From: Ipomoea triloba
Lineage: Eukaryota; Streptophyta; Magnoliopsida; Solanales; Convolvulaceae
Assembly: GCF_003576645.1 (NCBI RefSeq)
Contig: NC_044921.1
Location: 26,292,203-26,356,202 of the forward strand
DNA length: 64,000 bases
Direction of reading: 5' to 3'
The notes beneath the pieces were generated by a model. It did no database searches. It was not told the DNA's origin and worked only from the letters and a program-made list of their open reading frames with translations. Of this stretch, positions 23,322 to 34,868 are shown in pieces. Position numbers and translations under genes: made by a program. The number at the start of each line of letters is the position of its first letter. Within the stretch, counting starts at the first letter, position 1.

Positions 23322-23420
23322 AAACCCTAATTTTGGGTTTCGTTTGTACATTTTAATCTTAAAATTTTGATGTGGGCCTATTCGGCTACGTAATGGGCTG
23401 CCCCATGCATTTGTTGGGCC
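23322..23420 (-). promoter_or_regulatory. Telo-box and Site II elements of the EMB514-like gene
   Basis: Upstream of the start codon at 23257 lie a telo-box AAACCCTAA (23322-23330) and three TGGGCY Site II motifs (23373-23378, 23394-23399, 23415-23420). This pairing is typical of plant genes for ribosome biogenesis and translation, matching the proposed role of the gene. Confidence 0.65.
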
Positions 23421-26119
23421 GTTCAATTTTCTAAATATTATTGAGTGCAGAAAGCAAAAAATCTTTCACCCCAAGGCCCAGTAGTTATATTATAGATCCG
23501 GATTGACTTTGCTAGGTGAACATTCAATATGTAAATTATGTATTTTAAACATATATCCATCTTGTAAGGTAAATTCAAGTTCACATAATAATTTGTGATT
23601 TGAAAAATTATTGTGTGGATCATGATTTACACTGTTTCTCCTTTAATATTGATTACTTGTATAGCATACACCATGCCCTTGCTCTTAGAACATCATGATT
23701 TGATAATGTCCCCAAAAAGGCACTAACCCTTTCAACAGACACCCCACCGCATTCATTCCCAACTCATTCAACTACCTTGTCATCATAGTCTAGAGTCTAG
23801 AAACCTCCAAAATAAAATGATAACAAGTTACCAACAATAATAATAATCTAGGGGGGCTAGGGACAAAATTATTATAAATAAAAATAAAATTTATGAAATC
23901 AAAGCAGATAGTATATCTTTGTTTGTAATAAGTATTTTTTTTTAAAAAAATTGTCTTCCTTTATTTTTTCTTTTATAATAAATATTTGTCGCTATCATCT
24001 GAAAATATATACAATATAAATTATATTTCTAAAAACATAATAAGTCTCAATCAAGGTTATATCCTTGATTTATGTCCTTTTTGGATGCTAATAAATGTGT
24101 ACAATTTACTTTAAATGTTGTACACTCCAATGTTATTAGACAAAATTGTCCCTACTACATTCTTGTTATACAAAACTAACCTTACACCGTTACTTTTAAC
24201 TCCATCATTATTACTATACACCTATATCTATCATATCTTTTTCCTATTCTTTTTTTTTTTGAAAAGATCTTTTTCCTATTCTTTAATTGTCATTTTATTA
24301 AAATTATTATAAAATTAATTTAATGGTTGATTATATTTTAATTAAATTTATATGAATGGTAAATCATATGTGTGTGTATAAAATACATATATTATTTGTG
24401 TATATATAATTTGAATTATACATTTTAATTATTTGTATTTATTAATATTTTAATATTAGGCATAAGTTTTCGCGCATCGCGCGTACAAAATACTAGTATG
24501 TATAATAATATGCAATCACAATAAGAATACATTCATTAGACCAGTAAACTCCGTGTGGATTAAACAATTTGAAGGTCAACATCTAGAAGAAGTAGTCAAA
24601 GGAATATGATCATGCATGATACAAACCTCCTTGTTGACATGGTAGTAGGGGTGTAATTTCTTTGAAGGAGTCTAATGCATTTGCCAACCCTAACGCCGTT
24701 TAATTTGGTGATGTTTATTTGACGGGGCCGTGGACTGTATATGGCATAGGCTTAGTCATATATTTTGACTTTGACTTCGAAAATGGTTTTATCAAAAATT
24801 TGGTCTTGTAACATTATATTTGGAATGATCATAAAGATATTATTGAGCTACAAACTACTTGATTTTAATGAAATTATTAAGCAGATTAATTACCTTTACA
24901 AACTCATCTTTAGACGAGTGACGTTTGTTATGGATTATATTATTGAGGTGTAATATGAATACTTATCGAACGCGTTATACAAATAAATATTATGTACAAA
25001 GTAATCTATTACAAATGTCATTGACAACTTTAATATATTTAGAAGTGTAATCGTGTGTCTAATTATAGAGATAACATGATGAATACGGAACTATGGATTA
25101 TTTTTAGTGGATGTAATATCGTGTAATATTACATATTTAAAAAAAATAAAAATACTCCATAATATATTTATACAATGGATTCATGGGATAATCTGCGAAA
25201 GCCCCCATTTTGTGTGACCAAAACTAGAAGACAAAATTGGAGAAATGACAGGAGTTGGGGTGACGTAGGCGGTTAACTCAGGTCGGTGAGACGGTGGCTA
25301 ACGCCGTAGCACAGGCCAGCGACCTCAAACGGCGTTTAGAGAAATTCAGAGAGAACGCATTTATTAATATTTTTTATTTTTTATTTTTATTTTTCCTCAT
25401 ATGGATATTGTTTTTCTATTCTATAAATAATAAAGATCGATAAAATCCAGGAAGCTGCGTACTGTATTGCAAATCAATTTCAAAGCAGGGCAAAAGCAAG
25501 GGAGTTGTTACGACTTTTCTTCTCAGGAAAAAAAAAACATAAAGGGGGCTAAGACTTCAGACTCGTTCATATTCAATTGCTCATCTTCTAATCAGCTGCT
25601 GATCAAGAATCGCGTTTTTCTGGTAAATTCAGCTACCCATTGCGTTTGCTTTAATCAATTTATCGAGAGCTCTTTTTTAGGTCTCTGGGCTTTGTTTTCT
25701 TCTATGGTTTTGGTGAAAATTCTTTGATTTTGAGATATTTTGATATATGTGTAATTTATGCTTCAAAATATCATATTTTTGCTTATTTGATCCTTGAAAA
25801 TTGATTGTTTTTGAGCTTTACTGTAAATTTATAGTCTTGGGGTTGTCCGATGATGTTTGGTGCTGATGTGAATAGGAAGTGAGGAAGGAGATAAGTAAAA
25901 TTGAAGAAAACATGAAGCTTTTGTTGTTTAGGGTTTATAGTAGCAGTTTGGTATTGTTGTTACAGGGTTCCAAATTAAGAATTCCTTGTGATTTGTCCGT
26001 TGAACACTGAAACATATAGCAAAGGAACATTTTTTTTTCTGTATAAATAAAAATCTATCTATATTGTTTGTAATAACATCGGGTTTCTGGTGAATTTAGT
26101 GAACTTTGATAACGAAGTA
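23421..26119. other. Intergenic, AT-rich, then leader of the RING-CH gene
   Basis: No protein gene seen between about 23.4 and 25.4 kb. A Helitron-like 3' end lies at 24.47 kb. 25.2-25.45 kb is GC-richer and probably the RING-CH promoter; 25.45-26.1 kb looks like its 5' UTR with an intron ending 'gtgaatttag' near 26100. Confidence 0.5.
24471..24496 (+). mobile_element. Helitron-like 3' terminus
   Basis: A short GC hairpin cgcgcatcgcgcg (24471-24483) is followed after nine bases by CTAG (24493-24496) and a T. A 3' hairpin a few bases before CTRR with insertion before T is the hallmark of Helitrons. The 5' end (TC) was not located; similar AT-rich sequence with 'attgtccctactacatt' near 24150 may belong to it. 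Confidence 0.6.
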
Positions 26120-28283
26120 ATGGGAGACCACGTGGTGCTGTCCAATGACCGGCTCATTACTCCTGAATCAGTTAAAATACTGCAAAGCTCCGAGGCTCCA
26201 GGACCTTCAGGCAGCAGTTCTTGCTCTCACAAGGATGATCCATCTGCATTGGCTATTGATATTATGGATGATGAAGTAGGGGGTGCAGGTGAAGAAGAGC
26301 CATTACTTCAGACTGTGGAATGCCGCATTTGCCAGGACGAAGACATTGCCAATAATTTGGAGGTCCCTTGTGCTTGCAGTGGCAGCTTGAAGGTATATTG
26401 TTTGGTTTTTCTACTTTTTCTGTCTGTGATACTTCCATAGAAATGCTACTGTTTGACACTTTTGTTTGCCTATGACTCTATGAGTGGCGTTGTGTTGAGT
26501 TTGTATGTGCACTGTTTCTTCCACAATAACCCGTAAAACATTTCTGGTAATTTCTGCGTTGGAGTGAATACATTTGTAATTGATGGAAACTTTTCATTAA
26601 TGCCTTCTGTATTCAGTGCTACTACTCGAAGTTCATATGCTCCACAATCCACATGATACATACTCCTGATTCTTATATGAGAATAGATATGCAAATAGTT
26701 TATACTAGATTTCAAGTGGCATATTCATTTTTAAGTACACAATATTTGTTGTGAAGTGGTTGTGATCTTGACATGAGATAGTTGCACAGTTGTTATATCT
26801 TGTGATTATAGGTGTGCTTCGGGCACTGAAAACTTAAGCTGAAAATAACTTTAAGACTGTAACCTGTAGCTAACCTTTTTTTTTGTTCTTTTTTCCTTTC
26901 TTAAATCCAGTTTGCTCACAGGAAGTGTGTCCAAAGATGGTGCGATGAGAAAGGGGATATAATTTGCGAGATTTGTCATCAGGTTAATTGCTGCTTCTCC
27001 TTTAATTGCATATGTCACAATGGGTTATGCTTTTGAGTTACAACACTAAATAGTTATGTTGCCATATGAATTATGAATGCTAACCAATATGAGTCATTCT
27101 GACATCAAAGAATTTCTTCGTGTTGTGCAGCCTTACCAACCCGGCTATACTGCTCCTCCGCGTCCATCTGAAGATACTTCTATTGATATTGGGTAAGTTT
27201 CTTTTTTCCCCTTACAACATACATTTAGGATCTTGAATTTCCAATACACTTGATATGCTAATATTATTTCGTCCTTCAATATATTTTTCCTTAAAACTCC
27301 ATTGTTATGTGCTTATGTTTGCAGTTCGGCCTGGACTATTGCTGGAAATCAGCTCAACTTACATGACCCCAGACTTTTGGCGATGGTTGCAGCAGAGAGA
27401 CATCTTCTTGAGGCTGACTATGATGACTATTCTGATTCAAGTGCTAGTGGAGCTGCATTTTGTCGCTCAGTTACTTTCCTTGTAAGCAATTTCAACCTTT
27501 TTCATAACAAGCCATATATATCATCACACACACTGTTACTTGAAATCTGGTCTTCAAAGATAAGTTGCTATGGTTGTGGGTCTCATAAAGTTTTTTCCTT
27601 TCATACCGTTTTATGAGCTCTAAATGTTCTTTACTAACCATTCAAAAAGAAACATTCTGTAATGATATGTTTTTATTTTCCTCATGTCTCTGAATAGTGC
27701 TTGTTGGTTTGTGGCAGTTAATGGCTCTTCTACTTCTGAAGCACGCTCTGAGCATTGGAAACGGTGATGGAGATGATGATGATGTTTCTGCTATTTTCTC
27801 CGTAAGTCCGATCATTACATGATGTGCCTTAGTATATATTTTGTTTTGCCTTGTCAAGAAATTAATTTTACGGTTGGTGTTTGGCAGCTTTTCTTGCTTC
27901 GAGCAGCTGCTTTTCTTATTCCGTGCTACATTATGGCTTGGTTCATCAGTATATTACAGCGACGAAGGCAAAGACAGGTAAGACTTTATAGGCAATGACT
28001 GCAAGTAATCTCGAATGAAGGCTTGTTCTACATGTGATTACTCGGTGCTTATATATTTGGGATTTGAGACTAGATATGCTTGTCTTTCTTGCTTTTAATA
28101 TTTGTCGTTTAAATTTAATCGAAGCAGGAGGCTGCAGCGCTGGCAGCAGCGGAAGTTGCGTTCATGCTGCAGGCCGGGCAGCACAGAGGCTTACACGTCG
28201 CAATAGCACCACGACCTGCACCAGCCCCGGGGGCTTCAGTGACCACAGCAGAGGTGCCAACTATTCATACCGAGCAAGTATAA
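26120..28283 (+). CDS. RING-CH (RINGv/MARCH-type) membrane E3 ubiquitin ligase
   Basis: Seven exons (26120-26392, 26911-26982, 27131-27192, 27325-27481, 27718-27801, 27888-27977, 28128-28283) join in phase to 297 residues. The RING-CH finger has C4HC3 ligands Cys68, Cys71, Cys84, Cys86, His94, Cys97, Cys110 and Cys113, within VECRICQDEDIANNLEVPC and KFAHRKCVQRWCDEKGD. The plant RINGv family continuation PYQPGYTAPPRP and HDPRLLAMVAAERHLLEADY follows. Two hydrophobic segments, about residues 187-202 and 217-240 (LFLLRAAAFLIPCYIMAWFI), suggest two membrane spans, then an Arg-rich and Ala/Pro-rich tail. Such enzymes ubiquitinate membrane proteins on endomembranes. The first ATG in frame is 26120; an upstream GTG is not used in plants. 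The substrate is unknown. Confidence 0.93.
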
Positions 28284-29865
28284 ATGTTCCTTTGCTGCCT
28301 CGTTACGCCTTTTATGCACCGGGATCGTAGTGTTAATAACCAGAAGGCCGACCGTTTCGTCGTCAACTTTGATGCTCAGGTGACTCCTTGCTGCAGAGGA
28401 TTGGCTGGTTGAGCGTTGTATTAGAACAAAAAAAAATCATTTTTTTCTTCTTTTAATTTCAGAAGGCCAATACTTGGCAATTGGCATTCAGCTATCATGA
28501 GAACTTTTATGTTCAACTCCATTTCTACTAACTGTCTATGTATAAGCAAAATGGTATGTGACCCTTGGTGGTTTTTTGTAATTGAATTTCACTTTGGACC
28601 AGTTTTATATGTATATACTAAAGACCCCCACATACCAAAGTTTTCAAAAACAGGCTCCAGTCAAGCTGGTCGGACAGTTGGCTTGGTAACCATAAAATTC
28701 TAAGTTAAACTCTTGTGAGAGTTGTTTATTGGTCTTCTTGATTTGAGCCAGTCAACTATGACAATTTAGGTTGGTTTACCTCTCGTTGGTTCTTTGTCAG
28801 TTAGAATCACAAAGTGGATTTCACCAAAAATGCACATTCAAGTAGTAGCTATGAGTTATATTGTGTACTAATAATATATAACATATGGTCACACTATGTA
28901 CTAGTGTTGATATCATACACTATTGTATGAGAAACATAATATCGAATATTCTCTTGATATTTAAAAATAAAGTTAAAAATTTGAAGGGAGAGGTTGGGGA
29001 GAGCCCAAGCCAAAGAAAGGGATAAAGAAAATGGCATAAGCACAAGAAAGCAAGAGAGTGATTTTGGGTGCATGGAGAGAAGAGCTTGGAAGAGTCTAAA
29101 GTGGAGTTAGAATCTTAAAGCAGGCTATAATGGAGTTTCTTTTGAAGAGGGTCTCTATTCCTCACATTGCCCAATATCTCTGCTTTATCTGGCTTTCTTG
29201 CAACTGTATCAATCTAATCTTTGCCTTCTCACATTTTCATTTATTTTATAAACCAAATTATATTTGAAAGCATGAAACAACTATACAATGTGATTTTCGA
29301 ATTCAGAATAATGGTTTAACGACATAAATTTGTGACTGTAAGTAAGAGATCAGATAAAAGTTCGGTTCATGGGCTATCTTTGTTTGAGGGTAGGTGTTGT
29401 CGAATTTTCGGATAATGTGATGACATGGCAGACTAGTGAGGAAAGGGGATCCAACATAATGGATTGGTCCAAAAGGGGAAGGCATATGATAGGGACATGG
29501 GGAACCAAACTAAAGATTCTTGGCTTCCCGGGAATGGTGTTCCAACTTGCCTTTTATTCAAACCTGTCTGAGTCTTGTAAAACAGCCTTAAATTGCTTCT
29601 ATGGCAGGCTTATGATTGGGGTGAATCTCAAAACTTGTCTGGATGGTGTTTTGGGACCCCATTTTCCCTTCTGCTTTATGTGTCTTTATTAGTGTTTCTC
29701 AAATCCCATAAAAAGATGGAACACAAGCTTAAATGCACAGGCAATTGCTACAGATCAAACAGACATTGTCTCCACATATAAACCATTCCACTTCACTTCA
29801 CTTGTGCTCCTCTCATCATTCATCTGTTTCTTCTTCTTCTCTGCATTGCAGAATTGAGGCTAAAA
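28284..29865. other. Intergenic with a family-2 SINE-like repeat; CLE promoter
   Basis: 28648-28835 is a family-2 repeat copy ('gagccagtcaactatgac', 'aggttggtttacctct'). The remainder to 29.77 kb has no gene. A TATA-like acatataaac at about 29776 lies 90 bases before the CLE start. Confidence 0.55.
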
Positions 29866-30129
29866 ATGGGGTGCCTTTCTTGTAGGGTGATGATCATTTT
29901 GGCTCTGTCAATCGCGTTTTTCGTTTCTTTTCAACTCGACAAGGCTTCTGCTCTCTCGAGTATGGATCTTGCTCTCAGAGGCTCTCGGGTTTTGCAGGCG
30001 GTGGCCATGCAGGATCTGCATAATGCACAGATGAATGCTGCAGAAGCACCTTCAAGGACACTTGATCCTAACCAATCAGACAAGAGAACAGTGAGAAAAG
30101 GCTCTGATCCCATCCATAACAGATGCTGA
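29866..30129 (+). CDS. CLE peptide precursor, CLE45-like
   Basis: Intronless 87-residue secreted precursor. A hydrophobic signal sequence (CRVMIILALSIAFFVSFQL) occupies about residues 6-25, followed by a variable middle region. The CLE motif is at residues 74-85, RTVRKGSDPIHN, preceded by Lys73 and followed by Arg-Cys. Conserved CLE positions Arg1, Gly6, Asp8, Pro9, His11 and Asn12 are all present. Among Arabidopsis peptides it is closest by memory to CLE45 (two basic residues around position 4-5 and GSDPIHN), which acts through BAM-type receptors in protophloem. Position 7 is Ser, not hydroxylatable Pro, as in CLE45 and CLE40. The ATG at 29866 is the only one ahead of the signal peptide. Confidence 0.93.
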   Translation: MGCLSCRVMIILALSIAFFVSFQLDKASALSSMDLALRGSRVLQAVAMQDLHNAQMNAAEAPSRTLDPNQSDKRTVRKGSDPIHNRC

Positions 30130-31543
30130 CTTTTTTTGGGCTTAATTATAAGGTTCTTGTTATAGGTTTGATGAGAATTTAATTATAAGAATTTGTTTCT
30201 TGGTTCGATGATGAAGGGATACTGCTCTTTCTTGAGCTGAAAGTTTTGCACAAGCTAGCAACAACAAACACCTTCTTATTTATTGTGTAAAGTTGATTGA
30301 TTAAATATACTTTAGCAGCATTAGCACATTCATGCATTATGAAACAAAGATTCACCTGTCTCTAACCTTTCTCTGTTACCTGCAAACCTCAATCTGCTTC
30401 TGTTTCACAAATCCTAGGAAGGATTTCATGTTCTTTCCCAGCTTAGTTCAATGTAATTCCAAGCTTGGTACATGCTAATGTACTAAGATTGTCTGTCATT
30501 TTGTCAAGTAGGAAAGAACATTTTGCAAGTTTTGTTTGGATTCCATATCCCCATCCCTCATCAGATGTAATCCCTTTCTTGCACAAACTATAATGTATGG
30601 ATTCTTTGCACATCAACATCCTCACCTCTTCAGCTAAAACCAAAAGATAACAATCATAGGGGCAACCCCAGCCAAGTTCGGCTTCCAGTGGGAGCGGCCT
30701 ATTGGCCTTCTGGTCTAAGCAGGTCAGCTATACACAACTTAGGCTGGTTTACCTCCTTGTGGTCCTTTGCTGGCTAGGGTAGGCCTTCTTGTCCAAGTAG
30801 GTAAGCTATGCGTAACTTAGGCTGGTTTACCTCCTTGTGGTCCTTTGTTGGCTAGGGTCATAAGGCGGGATTTACCTGCCATAAGTTTTGTCAAGAACCA
30901 AAATTGGTAAAGTTGGCACTGTAACTACCCCCCACCACTTCTGCTCTTAAAATCAGTGAAGAAGCAGCTACTTATGATAACTGTTATATGCTCTTTTACC
31001 ATAGTAAATATCCAGTAATTAATCACTAATCAGCATATGAAAGGGGAGTAAAAACAAACTCATCAGCTACAGACAATGATGTTCTACTTTTCACTCACTG
31101 CTGAATGTAAGGTAAAATGGAATCAATCATTCATGGTGAGCTCAAGAAACCAAATTAAAGTTACCCACCCTTAGCTTCCATTCATTTCTGGTGATAAGGA
31201 GAGAATTTTAAACCCAGATTGCAGGACAAGTTCAAAATCCCATCTTTTTGCATACATTTGTTTCAAGATTTATGCCAATCAATATAGTGAACTCATTTCA
31301 TTTCAGAATATGGTATACAACATAACAAAGGCACAACAAAGCAGCTCTATCTTGGGCATTACAAATTTTCTTGCCCAGAGGAGCCAACAGTAGAGTACAC
31401 TTTGAGTAAACAAATGGAGGCCATAGAAGTAATTAATGGCCTATTAAAGCATAAGTGGAACAAATTATAGCACTGGGCAATTGGAAATGTGATTAATTAA
31501 TGTAGTAATAATTAGATATAATGGTGGTGTAATTAGGCATAGC
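30130..31543. other. Intergenic with an internally duplicated family-2 repeat
   Basis: 30680-30890 holds a family-2 repeat in which about 80 bases, starting ggccttctggtctaagcagg (30703), are repeated at 30782. Nothing else recognised. Confidence 0.55.
30680..30890 (+). repeat. Family-2 tRNA-derived repeat with an internal ~79-bp tandem copy
   Basis: The two units share 'aacttaggctggtttacctc' and 'cttgtggtcctttg(c/t)tggctaggg'. The end 'cataaggcgggatttacc' matches copies near 31.9 and 55.6 kb. Confidence 0.75.
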
Positions 31544-32309
31544 TCAAGGGCATTTTGGTCCTCCTTCCTTGGTCTTCCAGTTGTTGTAGCAGGGGCAAAC
31601 CCCCTTGTTGCCATAGAAACCAGGGGGAACACACAGGCACTTGTTGCAGCACTTTTGGCAGAAAAACATGCATGGCTTGTGGTACTGTGTCTTGCTGCAT
31701 CTCCTTGTGCATTGTGGTAGGCACTCTGCCAATAAATTCCAACAAAATTCCCAATCAATTCTTTATCCAAAAGAAAATTTCTAAAGTGCCTATCAGCGCC
31801 TTTTAAACCGAATACAATCACATATTAGCTAGGTTGTACCAGGTACTGTCAAAACCAGAGTGACTGAACTTGGGACAACCCAGCAAAGCTAGTCAGACTG
31901 TTGACTTGATAATCACAAGATTTCAAGCTCGATTCTCAGTTAGAGCTGGTTTGAGCCAGTTAGCTATAAGCTGAGCAACTTAAGCTGGTTTACGTCTTTG
32001 TGGTCTTTTATCGATTAGGGTTATAAGGTAGGGTTTACCACATTACCAAGAGTGAAAGATGAGTCTATGTAAGAGGCAGAAAACTTACGAGAGGGCCTTA
32101 GGCTTCCAGGACCATAGCGAGACTGGAACAACAACAAAAAACCAGTTTTTAGGATCACAAAAGACAAAGAAACAACCTAAACAACAGGAGGAGAAACACA
32201 AGAAACTTACTGCATCAAGGTGGTACTGAGCATTGGAAGCCATAACAATGGCAGAAAGCATGGAGAAGGCAATGAGGGCCAGTAGAAGGACTGAAACAAG
32301 CTTAGCCAT
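31544..32309 (-). CDS. GASA/snakin cysteine-rich secreted peptide
   Basis: Three exons on the minus strand (32309-32211, 32122-32089, 31725-31544) join in phase to 104 residues. A signal peptide covers about residues 1-27 (MAKLVSVLLLALIAFSMLSA). The C-terminal GASA domain has exactly twelve cysteines in the family spacing: CLPQCTRRCSKTQYHKPCMF, FCQKCCNKCLCVPPGFYGNK, GVCPCYNNWKTKEGGPKCP. GASA/snakin peptides are gibberellin-responsive secreted or cell-wall peptides with roles in growth and defence, stabilised by six disulfides. Length and three-exon layout are usual for the family. The subgroup (GASA4/snakin-2-like) is a guess. Confidence 0.96.
31868..32045 (+). repeat. Family-2 tRNA-derived repeat inside a GASA intron
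   Basis: Contains a tRNA-like head (gttgacttgataatcacaag, then a B-box-like aagctcgattctcag) and the shared tail 'gctggtttacgtctttgtgg ... ttataaggtagggtttacc'. It lies in the intron between GASA exons 2 and 3 and on the opposite strand to the gene. Confidence 0.75.
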
Positions 32310-34610
32310 TGCTATTAATATGTTAGCTTACTAATACAGTACAATGCACAGTTAAGCCTAAGCTTTCTACTTATTGTGCAGGTGAAATTTAAAGCAAATA
32401 TGGCTCTCTTCTTCTCAGCAGATCATGAGTTGTTTACTACACACTGAGAGGATGGATTGCTTGATGAGAAGACTTCTATGGAGTTGGACTATTTATACAC
32501 CTCTTTGGGACTCAAAATGATTTAAATAATATGAAGTAAAAAAATTATTATTTGATGGAGTTTTTAAAACATATAAAAAAAGGGAAAATTGCGATTTTAG
32601 TCCTTTAGTTATACATAAATTGTAGACTCAGTACATAAATTATTACCCTATAAAAAAATTATAAATTTTATTATAACAATATTGTTACTTGTTAGCATAT
32701 TTTGGCATTATTGCATGTTAGCTCTATATATATCACTAACGTCACTAGAGGTGATCATGAGGCACTTTAAAATCGAACTAGTTCTAAATTAACTTAGGGT
32801 TAGTTCAGTCTAATATTTCATGCTCGGACCAAGATTGTGAACCCAATAGAGGGTTACACCCAATCCCGTAATATTGTGTAGTGACAAGGGCTCATCAAGC
32901 CCATAATTGATTCAATCTTGAACCCTTAACCGGCACAAACTTGCATGACCTAGACTCAAAGGAACCATGTAAATCAATATTTAAAACGACTTTACTTGAG
33001 AAGATTACTAATTTTGTTTTAAATTTTTAATGTAAAGTAGTAACAATAATGTAGTTCAAAATTCAAATACATAAATTAAATTCAAAAAAATCTTGTAACC
33101 TCCTAAATACTTTGCTTGCACCATACCCATTTAATTTGTTTATTTGTCTTATAAGCTTGCTAGATTTGATCTGGTTGTAGTTTGGACCTCTCTTAGCTTT
33201 CCCATACTATTATATTACCCCATAGGAACACTAGTGCATGTGCCCATGCTATACTGCTTTTTTTTTTCCTACTTTTCTTTTTCTTTTTTAATCTCTCATT
33301 CCCTTTTTCAAAGAAAACCAGCTTGAAAAAATGAGTGATTGAATGAGTGTAGAATATATAATTATTGTATTAAAATGTTATAGTTTAATTTTTGTTAGCA
33401 CACTCTCGGTTGAGTAGATAGTACGTACAAGATCTTCCTAATAAAATTTATCTCTTCTGTGTAATTTATAAACTATTACACAAGAGCGGAACATTTATCC
33501 TCAAATAGTGGATGCAAGTTTTCTCGCTACCCAAAAAAAAAAAAAAAACAGTATTGCTTCTATAAATTTACTTTATTTTCTTGGATTCTTTATTTAGTAG
33601 CAAGTCATTAAAACCATTAAAACCTATATTTGGTTCAAATGCATTTATAAATAAAATAAAAATAAAAAGATGAATGCCGGTGCATTTATAAGAGATTTCT
33701 GGTCCATGATGGTTAAGAGCCCAGCTAAGAACCTATGAAACATTAAATAAAATAATGTCTCTCCAAAGAAGTGACAATACAAGTTGGTAGAGTATTTTTC
33801 TTACCAAGATATTAAACACATAAAATAAAATAAAGAATGTAAATCAAAAAAAATGAAACATAACAAAATCGCTCCAATACACTAAAAAAAGAAACGTAGT
33901 TACGTTGAGCTGTCGGTAGGAATTTAACCACGAACAAGTCATGTTAATGTTGTTCAAGTTGGGTGTTTTCATCTAGTTTACATATAAATTTGTTTTATCG
34001 AGCTAACTTTATCAAATATATTCGGGCTAACTTTACCAAATATATTTAATGTGTAAATAATATATGTTTTAAAACTTTAAGTTGGGTAGATTGGATAGTA
34101 GTTGCATTCAACTGGTGCAATAAGTTTTGTCATTCTTCCCACCAGCATATCACATGCTTCTGTAATCATATCAGCAATTGGACAGAGGCACTGAAAACTC
34201 AGTGAAGAGCACATGGATTCAAAGTGATCCTTGCCAGCCCAGAACAAGATAATGTGAAACATAAAGGCATATAACATAGATCTCATCCAATGGCTGCTAT
34301 AAAATAAGGGAAAATAGTGTACCAAAAGAGATGAATAAGTGTGGGTCGAGATAATTTTCGTACTAGAAGATCATGAGTTTGCTTCTTGTCACATCTGTTC
34401 GGTTAATCCCATCACACAGCTTCTTACTAATGTGATATACATCTCTTATTCTCTTGTGTGCACATTCTTGAATAGTGAATGTGAGTCTCGTCATAAAAAA
34501 ATAATAATAATAAGCTATGGGAGATAGAATAGTGACTCTAAATTATTGTTTAATTACTATAGCTAAGCACCTCAAATAACATTATCATTAACTGATATAC
34601 TTGTCGAATT
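32310..34610. other. Intergenic, AT-rich
   Basis: GASA promoter followed by AT-rich spacer. No gene, RNA or clear mobile element seen. Confidence 0.5.
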
Positions 34611-34868
34611 AGATTAATTATAGATCTTGTGGTCTAGTGTCACCCGGTGTCCCAGTTTACACTCCGCATGGAGGCTGGGAGTGGGTTCGAGCGTCAGTGG
34701 AGGCAAACTGTTGACTCAATTACTAAACTGTGATGGATGATGGCTGTTGACTCAATAACTAAACTGTGATGGATGATGGGAGTGGGTTCGAGCCTCAGTG
34801 GAGTCAATTATTGACTCAATTACTAAATTGTAACAAGTCAGTAGTACTAAAAAAAAAAGATTAATTAT
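34611..34868 (+). mobile_element. tRNA-derived SINE, family 1, poly(A) tail and 11-bp target-site duplication
   Basis: Flanked by agattaattat at 34611-34621 and 34858-34868. The body starts cttgtggtctagtgtc (A-box-like TGGTCTAGTG) and carries gtgggttcgagc (B-box-like), and it ends in an A run. An internal stretch of about 63 bases (gttgactcaat(t/a)actaaactg ... gatgatgg) is repeated, and the B-box part occurs twice, so this copy has an internal duplication. Confidence 0.85.

Noticed and set aside
26090..26119. Upstream extension of the RING-CH protein from a GTG
   Set aside because: Plant nuclear genes start at ATG and this stretch straddles a likely leader-intron acceptor.
29369..29692. 107-codon frame upstream of the CLE gene
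   Set aside because: No domain or conservation signal; the region is the CLE promoter.
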